From Brucella pseudogrignonensis (GTDB lineage Bacteria > Pseudomonadota > Alphaproteobacteria > Rhizobiales > Rhizobiaceae), in the NCBI RefSeq assembly GCF_032190615.1, contig NZ_JAVLAT010000003.1:124001-188000 (forward strand): 64,000 nt of DNA, in the 5' to 3' direction. The translations under genes were made by a program, and so were the position numbers. Under the pieces are notes generated by a model, which saw only the letters and a list, made by a program, of their open reading frames with translations, was not told the DNA's origin and did not search any database. Position 1 is the stretch's first letter, and each line of letters starts with the position of its first letter. Positions 42,933-52,469 of the stretch are shown here, piece by piece.

Positions 42933-43870
42933 AGAGCCTGACTCATAATGAATATAGTTATATCAGGCTCTTGCGATGCGGCTGATGAGCGGGCGGATGT
43001 TTGCGATGTATATCCATGCTTCAGCCGAAACGATGGTTTTCTCGAAATCTTTGGCCAATCTACGGCAACGTCCGAGCCGTGCAAACATCCGCTCGACCAC
43101 CCATCGGCGTGGTAAGAGTTTGAAGCCCTCAGCGTGATCGGATCGTTTGACGATTTTCAGTATAAACTTTCCGACCTTTTCCAGCCTGCCTTTGAGCTTG
43201 GGTCCCGCGTATCCACCATCAGCAAAGATATGCCGTAACCACGGCCAGCGTTTGAGGATGGTTTTCAAGACATCAGGTGCACTATCTCTGTCTTGAATAC
43301 CCGCAGAATGGATCACCAGACCAACCATCAAGCCGAGGGTATCAACCACAATATGACGCTTGCGACCGTTGATCTTTTTTCCCGCGTCAAAGCCCCGTAT
43401 TCCGCCACTTTCCGTGGTTTTTACTGACTGGCTATCGATCACGCCAGCGGTAGGACTGGGCTGCTTTCCGGTCAACTCGCGTGCTGTCATCACGAGCGCG
43501 TTGTTGATCGTGCGCAGCATCCCTTCATCTCGCCATCGATAGAAATACTTTTGCACCGTGGAAAATGGTGGGAAGTCCGTGGGCAAAAGCCGCCATGCGC
43601 CACCTGATGAAGCAATATAAAGCAGCGCATTTACCACCTCTCGCAAATCCGTCTTGCGAGGGCGTCCGAGACGGCCCGGTGCAGGCATCATCGGTTCGAT
43701 GACAGTCCATTCCGCATCCGTTAAATCAATCGCTTGCATAACGCGCGTTGTGTCGTCCATATTGTGGCCGAGCGGTTGCAGTCCAGGCCATCATGATCTC
43801 CATCGAATGTCAGAAATCCGATTGAATCATAACATACTGAAGTCGATCAAACCTTTTTGGAACAGGCTCT
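42933..43870 (-). mobile_element. IS5-family element (IS427 group), intact
   Basis: A 938-bp element with short inverted ends AGAGCCTG (42933-42940) and CAGGCTCT (43863-43870). It holds one uninterrupted transposase gene on the minus strand. The 3-prime third is almost identical to the fragment at 2386-2721. No target duplication is seen. It is inserted in the IS6 remnant at 42590-42932. Confidence 0.8.
42963..43760 (-). CDS. IS5-family (IS427-type) transposase
   Basis: A 265-residue DDE transposase in a single frame. The N-terminal DUF4096-like part is IDLTDAEWTVIEPMMPAP. The catalytic acids are in GVIDSQSVKTTESGG (Asp), [10 protein letters not shown] (Asp) and RWVVERMFARLGRCRR (Glu). Many IS427 relatives need a frameshift between two ORFs; here both parts are fused in one frame. 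The gene appears active. Confidence 0.87.
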   Translation of the reverse strand: MDDTTRVMQAIDLTDAEWTVIEPMMPAPGRLGRPRKTDLREVVNALLYIASSGGAWRLLPTDFPPFSTVQKYFYRWRDEGMLRTINNALVMTARELTGKQPSPTAGVIDSQSVKTTESGGIRGFDAGKKINGRKRHIVVDTLGLMVGLVIHSAGIQDRDSAPDVLKTILKRWPWLRHIFADGGYAGPKLKGRLEKVGKFILKIVKRSDHAEGFKLLPRRWVVERMFARLGRCRRLAKDFEKTIVSAEAWIYIANIRPLISRIARA

Positions 43871-44030
43871 TAAACTCGCACTGTTTTGTGGTATGCCTGC
43901 ATCGGATTTCAACCAGTTAAATGAACAGAATTAGATGCTCTTTGATACTCGACTAAGGCTAAAGCGGTTTCCAATGATGTCTCGTGGCTGTACTAGGTGT
44001 GTTATATCAGCAATCTGACGGGTTTTACAC

Positions 44031-45386
44031 ATGCGCCTTCAGTCTCCATGGACTCCTCGTATTTCAGACAATGGCAATACCCCAGCAAACAGACTGCTGG
44101 AAGCTTTGGCAGAAGACATTCTCTCGGGGCAGTTGCTTGGCGGTGACAGACTTCCTGCCCATAGAGATTTAGCCTGGAAACTGAACATCGGAGTAGGCAC
44201 AGTTACGAAAGCGTATGCGATGCTTGAACGGCGCGGATTGGCGCGCAGTATTAAGGGCAGTGGTACATTCGTTGCTGTCTTTGAATCACGAAAGGGTCCT
44301 GCAATTGATTTCTCGGTTAATCGCTTGCCCGTTATGTTAAGTGACAGATTGTTGGCTGGTACACTTTCTGCGATCTCCAGAAAAATAAATTCGGCCCACG
44401 TTAATCTTTATCCCCCACCAGCAGGCCATGATGAGCATCGACGTCTGCTGGCACGCTGGCTCGAAAGCCTGAGTATTGAGGCGGAAGCAAAGAGGATCAT
44501 ATTAGCTGGAAGCGGGCAGCAGGCACTATGGCTTGCTTTCGATATTCTGTGCGGCGGCAATGGTTTGATTGTCACAGAACGTCTCAGCTACTCGGGCGCT
44601 ATTGCACTTGCGCGCTATCGTGGCCATCCAATGCGGAGCGTTAATATTGATGACCAAGGTATGGTGCCGGATGATCTCGATCGGGTGCTGTGCGAAGAAG
44701 AGAACAGCGGGCGCCGTCGCCTTGTTTATCTGACCCCCACGCTCCATAATCCTACGACAATTTCAATGGGAGCAAACCGACGAAAGGAAATTGTGGACGT
44801 CTGCAACAAGCGAAACGTCCCAATTGTTGAAGATGGTGTCTATACACTGGGTGCCTCTCCCAATCTTCCTCCACTCGTCACCCTGGCACCGGATCGCGTC
44901 TTTCATGTAACGAGCCTCTCCAAGTCACTCAGCCCAGGATTGCGACTGGGCGTCCTGGTGTTGCCTTCTGGCTGGGAGGAATATGCTGAGGAAGCCTTGC
45001 GTGCGCTGCCACTGTCTTCTTCGCCAGTCGACTATGCGCTTCTCGAAGAGTGGTTTACAAGTGGTGTTATGGAAACGGTGAGGGGTACTTTGCGTGCCGA
45101 GGCGCGGCAAAGGGCAAAACTGGCCCGGTCATTCTTCGATAACAGAACAATCATGACGGATGATTGTGCTTTTCATGCATGGCTGCCAATGCCTCATACG
45201 GAAGCCGAAGCCTTCGAAAAGGCAGCGGCAACGCTTGGCGTTGTTGTTACAGAGCCGGACGCCGTGCGCGCTGATCGCAATGATAATGCGACGGGTATCC
45301 GGCTTTGTCTGGGAGGTCTTGGTATGGAAGACCTAACTACGGGTCTAACGTTACTCTCGCGGTTGAAAACAGGGGAACATTCTTAG
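44031..45386 (+). CDS. MocR-type regulator (GntR HTH fused to PLP-dependent aminotransferase fold)
   Basis: A 451-residue fusion. The N-terminal winged helix (LLEALAEDILSGQLLGGDRL then LNIGVGTVTKAYAMLERRGL) is of the GntR type. The C-terminal type I aminotransferase fold has TPTLHNPTTISM, VEDGVY and the PLP lysine at about residue 298 (TSLSKSLSPGLRLG). Such proteins activate or repress nearby amine or amino-acid genes and sense PLP or an amino compound. It stands beside the siderophore operon but points toward the receptor gene (convergent), so a direct target is not obvious. Confidence 0.87.
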   Translation: MRLQSPWTPRISDNGNTPANRLLEALAEDILSGQLLGGDRLPAHRDLAWKLNIGVGTVTKAYAMLERRGLARSIKGSGTFVAVFESRKGPAIDFSVNRLPVMLSDRLLAGTLSAISRKINSAHVNLYPPPAGHDEHRRLLARWLESLSIEAEAKRIILAGSGQQALWLAFDILCGGNGLIVTERLSYSGAIALARYRGHPMRSVNIDDQGMVPDDLDRVLCEEENSGRRRLVYLTPTLHNPTTISMGANRRKEIVDVCNKRNVPIVEDGVYTLGASPNLPPLVTLAPDRVFHVTSLSKSLSPGLRLGVLVLPSGWEEYAEEALRALPLSSSPVDYALLEEWFTSGVMETVRGTLRAEARQRAKLARSFFDNRTIMTDDCAFHAWLPMPHTEAEAFEKAAATLGVVVTEPDAVRADRNDNATGIRLCLGGLGMEDLTTGLTLLSRLKTGEHS

Positions 45387-45430
45387 AAATCGACGTTACT
45401 CTGTAATTACCAACGGCCCTTAAAGCGGTG

Positions 45431-47617
45431 TCACCATTTGAAACTGGAAGATACCATAACCTCCCTGCCATCTCCATAAAGACACTTTGCAAATTCGCAA
45501 ACAGCGTATTCTTTGTTGAAAAGGTTTGTGGCATTCAAAGACAAGGTGATGTTTTCGGTCACTTCATAGCGAACCATTGCATCAACAAGTGTGTAGCCGG
45601 GTATTGGCTTATTTATGCCTGATGCTCTCGTCGATCCGGTGTATCGTACACCACCTCCAACGGTCAGTCCTTCTATTCCCAACTGAGTTACATCATAAGT
45701 CATCCAGATCGCAGCCTGATGATAGGGGGTGTTTTCACTGCGCTGGCCGAGTTCCAAAAGTTCTTCACTCTTGGTGATCCGGGCATCTGTGTACGAATAT
45801 GAGCCCACCATGGTCAGATAATCAGTCAGCTCGGCTTTGGCCTCAAACTCAAATCCGCGCGCACGCCGCTGGCCGATCTGTGTGAGCTGATCTGCAAGTG
45901 TACGGGTGACAATATTGTTTTGATCAAGCTGATAGACGGCTGCGCTGAACAACATATTCGTGCCGGGTGGCTGATAACGAATGCCTGCCTCAATCTGTTC
46001 TCCCGTCATAGGTGAGAAATTCATGTCTTCGACATATTCAGACACCGAGATCGGGAAGAAGGATTGCGCATAACTGACATAGGGAGCCAGTCCATTCTCA
46101 GCTTCGTAAACCACCCCCGCGCGCCATGTTGTCTTTTCAGAGTTGCGGCTGATTGACAGGTTGTTCGCATGATAGCTGAAATCCTGATCAGCCCAGTCGT
46201 GTCTTACGCCAAGCAGTACGTTCCAGCGTTCATCAAAGGTGATTTTGTCTTGTAGATAAATACCGTGTTGTACCGTTGTTGTTTTCGCACCACGGTTACG
46301 AGCAGGGTCACGATTAACTGTGAAGCTCGCGCCATAGATTGGATTGTTCAGGTCGATTGATGGAGCAACTGCACGAAAATTATCTGAATCATACGATGTG
46401 TCGTAAAAGTCATAACCGACGAGCAATGAATGTGAGAGTGGACCTGTATCTACATCGAATGCAACATTCATATCATGTGTGAAGCCCTTCGCACGATCAT
46501 GACGGTCGCTGTACTGGCGAGCCAGTATGCCTGTCTGAGCGACCTGATTAACAGCAGCGGCGCTCGTCTGGGCCATCATATAACGCCAGTCCAGATCGGA
46601 TTCGTAATAGCGTGATTTTGCCGAGAACCGAACATCATTGTCGAAACGATGGGTAAATTCGTAACCCAGCGCACCCATATTAGTTTTCATCCGATCATAG
46701 TCCGGCTCGCCAATAAAAGTGTCGCGGCCGAGAATGAATGGGCCATTGCCGATGCCTTCCACAATTTCGTAGGGTAATGCAGCGGGGAAACGTGTGCTGG
46801 TCTTCTGGTAGAAACCAAGCACGGTCAGCGATGTGTCTTCATCAGGCTTCCATTCCAAGGCCGGGGCGATATAGATGCGGTCATTGTTCATGTAATCGAC
46901 GTTGGTGTCGCTGTCGCGACCAAGAAAAGTCAAACGATATGACAATGTGTCGGTGATGGCATCGCTGAAATCTGCAGTAACCTGTTTACGATTATGAAGC
47001 CCCCCTTGGACTGAGACTTCACGCAGAGGCTCGGATGTCGGGCGTTTGCTTACGCCGTTCACAAAACCGCCCGGCGAAAGCTGGCCATAGAGAACAGAAG
47101 CCGCACCGCGCACAACATCGACGCGTTCAAGACCAAATGGCTCCTGCGTACCATCATAAGAGTTGTTTTGCAGCCTCATCCCGTCGCGTAGCAACCCACC
47201 AGTACCCGATTCGACGTCGAATCCACGAATTCTGAACCGGTCGGCGACGCGCGAGAATGGACCGGGCTGTGCCGTGAAACTTGGAGTATAAGCGAGCACG
47301 TCAGCAAGAGTTTGCGCCTCGCGATCTTTGATTTCGGTAGCTGAGACTACCGAAACTGATTGTGGCGTAAGCAGGATAGGTGTATCCGTTTTCGTGCTGC
47401 TGCTGCTGACCTTAGCCACATATCCCTTAACAGGTTCGGTTGAGCTGACATTGTCCTGAACGACTATTGTTTGTAGCTGAATTCCAGCATTCATTTCCTG
47501 TGCTGAAACATTGCTGACCGCAAGCGCCATCATCGCGCAAGCGAGTGGAATGCTATATGGCAATGCTGACACGTAAGGCAGGCTGCCGATATTCGATTTC
47601 AGATGGTTTACCGGCAT
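45431..47617 (-). CDS. TonB-dependent siderophore receptor
   Basis: A 728-residue outer-membrane receptor. It has a signal peptide (about residues 15-40, YSIPLACAMMALAVSNVSAQ), a TonB-box region and plug domain (TDTPILLTPQSVSVVSATEI, then QTLADVLAYTPSF, VDRFRIRGFD-like, and LYGQLSPGGFVNGVSKRP), and a C-terminal beta-barrel ending in an aromatic residue (VSSSFKW). The plug and barrel fit hydroxamate-type receptors of the FhuA/FoxA class. ATG at 47617 is preceded by GGGGA; the frame opens upstream. A TGA-N9-TCA iron-responsive motif lies 59 bp upstream. It is divergent from the ABC importer. Confidence 0.92.
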   Translation of the reverse strand: MPVNHLKSNIGSLPYVSALPYSIPLACAMMALAVSNVSAQEMNAGIQLQTIVVQDNVSSTEPVKGYVAKVSSSSTKTDTPILLTPQSVSVVSATEIKDREAQTLADVLAYTPSFTAQPGPFSRVADRFRIRGFDVESGTGGLLRDGMRLQNNSYDGTQEPFGLERVDVVRGAASVLYGQLSPGGFVNGVSKRPTSEPLREVSVQGGLHNRKQVTADFSDAITDTLSYRLTFLGRDSDTNVDYMNNDRIYIAPALEWKPDEDTSLTVLGFYQKTSTRFPAALPYEIVEGIGNGPFILGRDTFIGEPDYDRMKTNMGALGYEFTHRFDNDVRFSAKSRYYESDLDWRYMMAQTSAAAVNQVAQTGILARQYSDRHDRAKGFTHDMNVAFDVDTGPLSHSLLVGYDFYDTSYDSDNFRAVAPSIDLNNPIYGASFTVNRDPARNRGAKTTTVQHGIYLQDKITFDERWNVLLGVRHDWADQDFSYHANNLSISRNSEKTTWRAGVVYEAENGLAPYVSYAQSFFPISVSEYVEDMNFSPMTGEQIEAGIRYQPPGTNMLFSAAVYQLDQNNIVTRTLADQLTQIGQRRARGFEFEAKAELTDYLTMVGSYSYTDARITKSEELLELGQRSENTPYHQAAIWMTYDVTQLGIEGLTVGGGVRYTGSTRASGINKPIPGYTLVDAMVRYEVTENITLSLNATNLFNKEYAVCEFAKCLYGDGREVMVSSSFKW

Positions 47618-47675
47618 GGAATTCCCCAATAGCGATGCATGAATTAGTGGAGGCTTGCAGGTCATCGCACAAACA

Positions 47676-47690
47676 TGACAACCATAGTCA
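47676..47690. promoter_or_regulatory. candidate RirA iron-responsive operator (TGA-N9-TCA)
   Basis: TGACAACCATAGTCA fits the TGA-N9-TCA motif reported for RirA control in rhizobia and relatives. It lies between the receptor and importer genes. Six fixed bases are weak evidence by themselves, but the place and gene type agree. Confidence 0.45.
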
Positions 47691-47850
47691 ACAAAGATAT
47701 GCTCTGGCTATCATGTGATTCACTTTGAAGAAATTAAAAAAGTGTCACAACACACTTATTGCAGCGCGCTCACTGTCGCGCGGATGATATGACGCGATTG
47801 GAAGAGCCTGTCTGAGCCGCTTCTTACAATTGCGCAAGGGGATGTTGGCT

Positions 47851-48624
47851 ATGTTCGAAATGAAGCGAGTGAACGTTTATCGAGGCACTCAGCATATTCT
47901 CCATAACATTGATCTGAAAATTCTTCCGGGGTGTTTTACCGCTTTGATCGGGCCGAACGGCTCTGGCAAGTCAACGCTTCTGGGCAGTATGGCGAACACG
48001 GTCGCGATACAAAGCGGTCATGTTAAACTTGGATCTAAGCAGCTTGTTTCATATTCAAGACGCGAACTAGCCCGGCAAATGGCATTCTTGCCGCAACATG
48101 TGCATACGCCGGTCGGAATGAGTGTGCGCGAATTACTGGCACAGGGACGGTTTCCGTGGAGAAGCTGGCTCGGTGGCTGGTCAAGTGAAGACGAAGACGC
48201 TGTCTCGCGTGCCGTTGCACTTTGCGGCATTGAACAGCTCGTAGACAGACCATTGCAGAGCCTTTCAGGTGGGCAGTTGCAGCGTGCATGGATTGCAATG
48301 ACTTTGGTTCAGGATACGCCCGTTATCTTGCTCGACGAACCCACGACATTTCTGGACGTTGCAAACCAGTTAAGCCTGCTCGACCTGCTGTCGGTCTTGC
48401 GCGATGCGGGTCGTACCGTGGTTGCAATCCTTCACGACCTCAATCAGGCGGCACGTTATGCAGATCAACTTGTCATGCTGAAAGACGGGCAGGTGGTTGC
48501 AGAAGGCGCGACGCAGCAGGTCTTCAATGTGCCTAACATCGATAATGTGTTTTCGGTGCGATCAAGAATGCTGGATGATCCGGAAACGGGAATTGCAATG
48601 TGCATTGCTTCTTCCTGGGCGTGA
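47851..48624 (+). CDS. iron-siderophore ABC transporter ATPase (FhuC-like)
   Basis: A 257-residue ATPase. Walker A is GPNGSGKST, signature LSGGQLQRAW, Walker B VILLDEPTTFLD, and switch His ILHDLNQAARYAD. It drives import of ferric siderophores through the FecCD-type permeases. The ATG at 47851 is chosen for the AAGGGG 9 bases upstream; start at 47842 is possible. It begins the plus-strand operon divergent from the receptor. Confidence 0.9.
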   Translation: MFEMKRVNVYRGTQHILHNIDLKILPGCFTALIGPNGSGKSTLLGSMANTVAIQSGHVKLGSKQLVSYSRRELARQMAFLPQHVHTPVGMSVRELLAQGRFPWRSWLGGWSSEDEDAVSRAVALCGIEQLVDRPLQSLSGGQLQRAWIAMTLVQDTPVILLDEPTTFLDVANQLSLLDLLSVLRDAGRTVVAILHDLNQAARYADQLVMLKDGQVVAEGATQQVFNVPNIDNVFSVRSRMLDDPETGIAMCIASSWA

Positions 48625-48627
48625 AGG

Positions 48628-49620
48628 GTGCATTCTTTGTCAGTTTATCTGCGTTCTTTTCAGTTCTTCGCCCTTTTTATGCTGCTAATCGTGGCGGCAA
48701 TCCTTCATCTGAAGCTCGGTGCGCGTCAGCTTGACTGGAGCGTGGTCTGGCAAGCATTTGTCGCCTATGTTCCGTCAGACCCATTGCATAATATCGTGAT
48801 GGAAATGCGTATGCCTCGTTTGATCAGTGCTGTCATCGTCGGTGCAACCCTCGGTCTTGCAGGCGCTTTAATGCAGGGGGTCAGTGAAAACCCGCTTGCA
48901 GATCCGGGGCTGATGGGGGTGAACAGTGGTGCTGCCTTCTTTGTCGTTTTCGGTTTGCTTGTGCTCCCTGGTAATACGCTTGCCATGATACCGCTTCTCG
49001 CCTTTGCGGGGGCGATTGTTGCCGCAGCGATCGTTCTTCTGAACAGCGGATCGGACCCCAACCCGGTTCGCCTCGTTTTATCCGGTGTGATGGTTGCGGC
49101 CCTGTTTAGTGCTCTGACCTCTATGATTCTTTTGCTCGACCAGCAGGGGCTTGAAACTTTGCGGCGCTGGCTTGTTGGCTCGCTTGCTTTTGACAGTTCA
49201 GTGGCCCGCTGGCAGACTTTTCCATTCATCCTTCTCGCTGGATGCATTGCAGTAGCGAACATTCCCGCACTTAATCTCCACCGATTGGGATCGCAGTCGG
49301 CGGCGCTGATGGGCCTGAATGTATTGCGGATGCGGCTTTCATCACTTCTGGCGATCGTGCTTCTGGCCGGATCATCTGTTGCAATAGCTGGTCCTATTGG
49401 CTTTGTCGGTCTTATTGCTCCGCATATTGGGCGTATTTTCTTCGGTAATGACTATCGTTTCCTCGTCCCCGCAGCGCCTCTGATTGGTGTACTGCTGATT
49501 GTTACTGGTGACATCGTATCACGCACGGCATTAAGTCCATTGGAGATCAATACAGGTATTGTGACTGCCATCGTTGGCGGCCCTATTTTCATCGCTCTTG
49601 TTCTGGGGAGAGTGAAATAA
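48628..49620 (+). CDS. FecCD-family iron-siderophore permease, first
   Basis: A 330-residue inner-membrane permease with eight to ten helices. Family marks are RMPRLISAVIVGATLGLAGA, MQGVSENPLADPGLMGVNSG, and the ATPase-contact loop GPIGFVGLIAPHIGRIFFG. The start is a GTG at 48628, 3 bases after the ATPase stop. It is coupled to the second permease (TAATG, 1-base overlap). Confidence 0.9.
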   Translation: MHSLSVYLRSFQFFALFMLLIVAAILHLKLGARQLDWSVVWQAFVAYVPSDPLHNIVMEMRMPRLISAVIVGATLGLAGALMQGVSENPLADPGLMGVNSGAAFFVVFGLLVLPGNTLAMIPLLAFAGAIVAAAIVLLNSGSDPNPVRLVLSGVMVAALFSALTSMILLLDQQGLETLRRWLVGSLAFDSSVARWQTFPFILLAGCIAVANIPALNLHRLGSQSAALMGLNVLRMRLSSLLAIVLLAGSSVAIAGPIGFVGLIAPHIGRIFFGNDYRFLVPAAPLIGVLLIVTGDIVSRTALSPLEINTGIVTAIVGGPIFIALVLGRVK

Positions 49621-50657
49621 TGGCAGTGCAAAACCATGTCATCAATCACACCCGCAATCGGTTTTCTCATGGCCGGATTATTCTGATTGCTGCCACTGTG
49701 TTTCTTGCCATAACCGCGATATTGGCAATAACGCTGGGCAGCTATCCTGTTACACTGACAGAAATTACTAAGGCGGTCATAGCGCCCCAAAGCACTGACA
49801 GTATTTTGCGTAGTATCGTGTTCGACACGCGCCTGCCACGCATATTGCTCGCCATTTTTTCTGGTATGGCGATGGCTCTTGCCGGAGTGATATTGCAGGT
49901 ACTGACACGCAATTCACTGGCGGCACCCGGATTGGTGGGGGTTGAGGCAGGAGCTGGCATCACTGTTCTGACTGCGCTCATTCTCTGGCCATCTGCGCTG
50001 GCTGTTGAGCTTTATCCGCTTGCGGCTTTGCTTGGTGGATTGCTGGTTGCATTGTTTGTTATCGCTCTTGCCTGGAACAAAGGGGTCTCGCCCTTGCGCC
50101 TCATTCTGGTGGGTGTTGGTGTAACAGCAATACTCAGTGCATTAGCAGACCTGCTTATCACCTACGGACAGATCGAACATGTTGAATCGGCTTTGCTCTG
50201 GCTTGCAGGCAGCTTGCACAGGGCAGGGTGGGAAAATGTGCGGGGGCAATTTTTTTGGCTACTTCTTTCCGGTGTTCCCATATTGTTGTTTTCCCGCCAG
50301 TTTGACTTGTTTCAGCTTGGTAATGCAGTTGCAGCAAGTCGTGGCTTGAATGTTACTCGTTTCCAGATCATCGCACTTTTGCTGAGCGTGATGCTCACCG
50401 CTTCTGCGGTTGCGAACGTTGGTACAATGAGCTTTATTGGGCTTTTGGCCCCTCATGCTGCAAGGCTTCTAGTAGGGGAAAGGCATAGATTGCTTTTGCC
50501 TCTGTCTGCATTGATTGGCGCAAGTATTGTGCTTGTCAGTGACACAATAGGCCGAACTGTTTTTGCTCCACTTCAGATTCCGGCGGGACTTGTGGTTGCA
50601 GTGATTGGCGCGCCGTACCTTCTTTATCTGCTGTCGCGAAAAGGAACGACCCGATGA
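49620..50657 (+). CDS. FecCD-family iron-siderophore permease, second
   Basis: A 345-residue partner permease. Marks are DTRLPRILLAIFSGMAMALA, QVLTRNSLAAPGLVGVEAGA and GTMSFIGLLAPHAARLLVGE. It starts within the preceding stop and overlaps the next gene by 4 bases (ATGA). It forms a heterodimeric channel with the first permease. Confidence 0.9.
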   Translation: MAVQNHVINHTRNRFSHGRIILIAATVFLAITAILAITLGSYPVTLTEITKAVIAPQSTDSILRSIVFDTRLPRILLAIFSGMAMALAGVILQVLTRNSLAAPGLVGVEAGAGITVLTALILWPSALAVELYPLAALLGGLLVALFVIALAWNKGVSPLRLILVGVGVTAILSALADLLITYGQIEHVESALLWLAGSLHRAGWENVRGQFFWLLLSGVPILLFSRQFDLFQLGNAVAASRGLNVTRFQIIALLLSVMLTASAVANVGTMSFIGLLAPHAARLLVGERHRLLLPLSALIGASIVLVSDTIGRTVFAPLQIPAGLVVAVIGAPYLLYLLSRKGTTR

Positions 50658-51586
50658 CCAGAATAGCGTCAGCTTTGTTTATTCTTATATGCAGTTTCGG
50701 CTTTGTGGTTAGTGCTCATGCAGAGGAAACAAGAACATTTACCAATCGTTTCGGCTCGGTTGAGGTGCCAGTTTACCCACGCTGTGTGGTGTCATTGCAC
50801 GATTTTAGTCTGACAACGCAGTTGCTGGAATTAGGGGTTGTGCCTTGTGGTTCATCTGGCCGCAAGCGCTTGCTTGCGGATACAATTTATAGGGGTGCAT
50901 CGCAGAGATACGATACGTCAGAAATCCAGTATATCGGAACACATCAGGCTCCTGATATGGAAACAATTGCGGCATTGAAGCCAGACTTGATCGTAGGGTT
51001 ATCTTATCACGCAGCGCTTCGCGATAAGCTTTCAGCAATTGCGCCCGTTGTGCTGCTGCCTTTACGTGAAGAAGGCATATTAACCTATTCAGAGCAATTG
51101 GCTGATTTGGTTGGTAAAGGTCATCGCTATGATGAATTGCATCGGGAATATCAGGATATAGTCAGCGAATTCGGAAGGCGCGTAGAGAATCCCGCTTCAA
51201 TCACAGTTACGCCGATGGAGATTTATCGCGACGGTTTCAGGATTATCGGGCGTGGTGGCATGGAACAGGTGATAAAGGACTTTGGCCTTGGTCACGTTCC
51301 CGCTTATGAGAATAGCGCAAGCGATATACCCTATAGCTTAGAACGCCTTTCCGACTTTGACAGTGATATCATCATCGACACTTACGAAGAAATGCTGGAT
51401 GAAGAGGCGGAAATGCGCGCCTTCCGGTCGACTGTCCAGTGGCGCAATCTGTTTGCTGTTCGCAATCGTCAATTTTTGTATTTTAATCGCAGTCGCTACG
51501 GCGAGACGATGGAAGGCCTGATTGGTTCTGCGACTTTGCTTCTATCGCACATCTGCGAGCGGGAGATTCTTCGGCAGAAGCCTTAA
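50654..51586 (+). CDS. iron-siderophore ABC transporter substrate-binding protein
   Basis: A 310-residue periplasmic binding protein with a signal peptide (residues about 4-23, IASALFILICSFGFVVSAHA). The FhuD/FecB fold (type III) shows TQLLELGVVPCGSSG, TIAALKPDLIVGLSYH, and HICEREIL at the end. It completes the four-gene importer and is coupled to the second permease. Ligand probably a ferric hydroxamate. Confidence 0.9.
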   Translation: MTRIASALFILICSFGFVVSAHAEETRTFTNRFGSVEVPVYPRCVVSLHDFSLTTQLLELGVVPCGSSGRKRLLADTIYRGASQRYDTSEIQYIGTHQAPDMETIAALKPDLIVGLSYHAALRDKLSAIAPVVLLPLREEGILTYSEQLADLVGKGHRYDELHREYQDIVSEFGRRVENPASITVTPMEIYRDGFRIIGRGGMEQVIKDFGLGHVPAYENSASDIPYSLERLSDFDSDIIIDTYEEMLDEEAEMRAFRSTVQWRNLFAVRNRQFLYFNRSRYGETMEGLIGSATLLLSHICEREILRQKP

Positions 51587-51593
51587 TAGGTTG

Positions 51594-52469
51594 TCAGGTC
51601 AACGGCGTAATTGAAACTGCACTCCAGCGTTCAACCTGATCCCTATTGCCGTCTGGCCCTAGCGTGCTGCAGCGTGTGTTGACGTCAAACTGAGCCAGCC
51701 TCAACTGGATGAGTAGCTGTCGAGATTGAGTTGAGGCAATAATCTCAGCTTCAATTTCATTTGCGTTTCCTGCTCTGCGCTCAAGAACAACTTTCTCCTC
51801 TGGCCCAATATCATTCCAGAATGAAAGCGCGGCGTGCTCGGCGACCTGTTCTAAGGCGTCGAGTTCCGGATTGCCTCTGTACGCTGGCAGGAATGGAACA
51901 CCTTTGCTAAGACAGGACAGGAAATCGGCAACGTCCTTTGGTTCGAGACGTCCATATCTGGCGCGGTGTGGCAAAACGAGCAGCGACGCGGCAAAGCGAC
52001 ATCCGCCGATATGCGTTGACTGTAGAACCCGGAAAACCGTCGGGTCGGCCTGATCACGCAGCGCTTTCCAGGTAGCAAAGCCATAACGTGCGCAGCAAGG
52101 GTCCTGCTTTCCATCTGTACAGCACAGGATGGTAATGCGCTTATCGCGCTCTCCGCAGAGTTTACCTCCTGAGGCCAGAGCCAGCAATTGCTGTGTCATA
52201 GTGTCAGGCGTGGCTGTGCGTAGAATAATGTTGTCGCATGAGAGAGCGATTTCATCCCCCTCCACGAGCGCCACATGTATACCAGCCTGATTAGCCGTTA
52301 TCATTGCCTGAGAAAGTGCATGTGGCATGCCAAACGCATTCGTTCTTGGAACACGCCAGTGGCGTCGCGGCCAATGAAGGAGTGTGTATCGTCGGGCGGT
52401 CCCACCAGCTCCCAGCATAGGCTCACCCCGCTCCAGGCAGATGTCACGACAGAATTTGTGAGAACTCAT
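51594..52469 (-). CDS. sucrase/ferredoxin-like family protein, putative ferric-siderophore reductase
   Basis: A 291-residue protein of the Suc_Fer-like family, a thioredoxin-like [2Fe-2S] fold. The cysteines of CTDGKQDPCCARYGFATW and STHIGGCRFAASLLVLP are spaced as in iron-sulfur binding members. It is convergent with the importer operon, 8 bp apart. Genes of this family often sit beside hydroxamate siderophore transporters, and the most economical role is reduction of the imported ferric siderophore. This role is inferred from neighbourhood. Start at 52469 lacks a strong ribosome site. Confidence 0.75.
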   Translation of the reverse strand: MSSHKFCRDICLERGEPMLGAGGTARRYTLLHWPRRHWRVPRTNAFGMPHALSQAMITANQAGIHVALVEGDEIALSCDNIILRTATPDTMTQQLLALASGGKLCGERDKRITILCCTDGKQDPCCARYGFATWKALRDQADPTVFRVLQSTHIGGCRFAASLLVLPHRARYGRLEPKDVADFLSCLSKGVPFLPAYRGNPELDALEQVAEHAALSFWNDIGPEEKVVLERRAGNANEIEAEIIASTQSRQLLIQLRLAQFDVNTRCSTLGPDGNRDQVERWSAVSITPLT

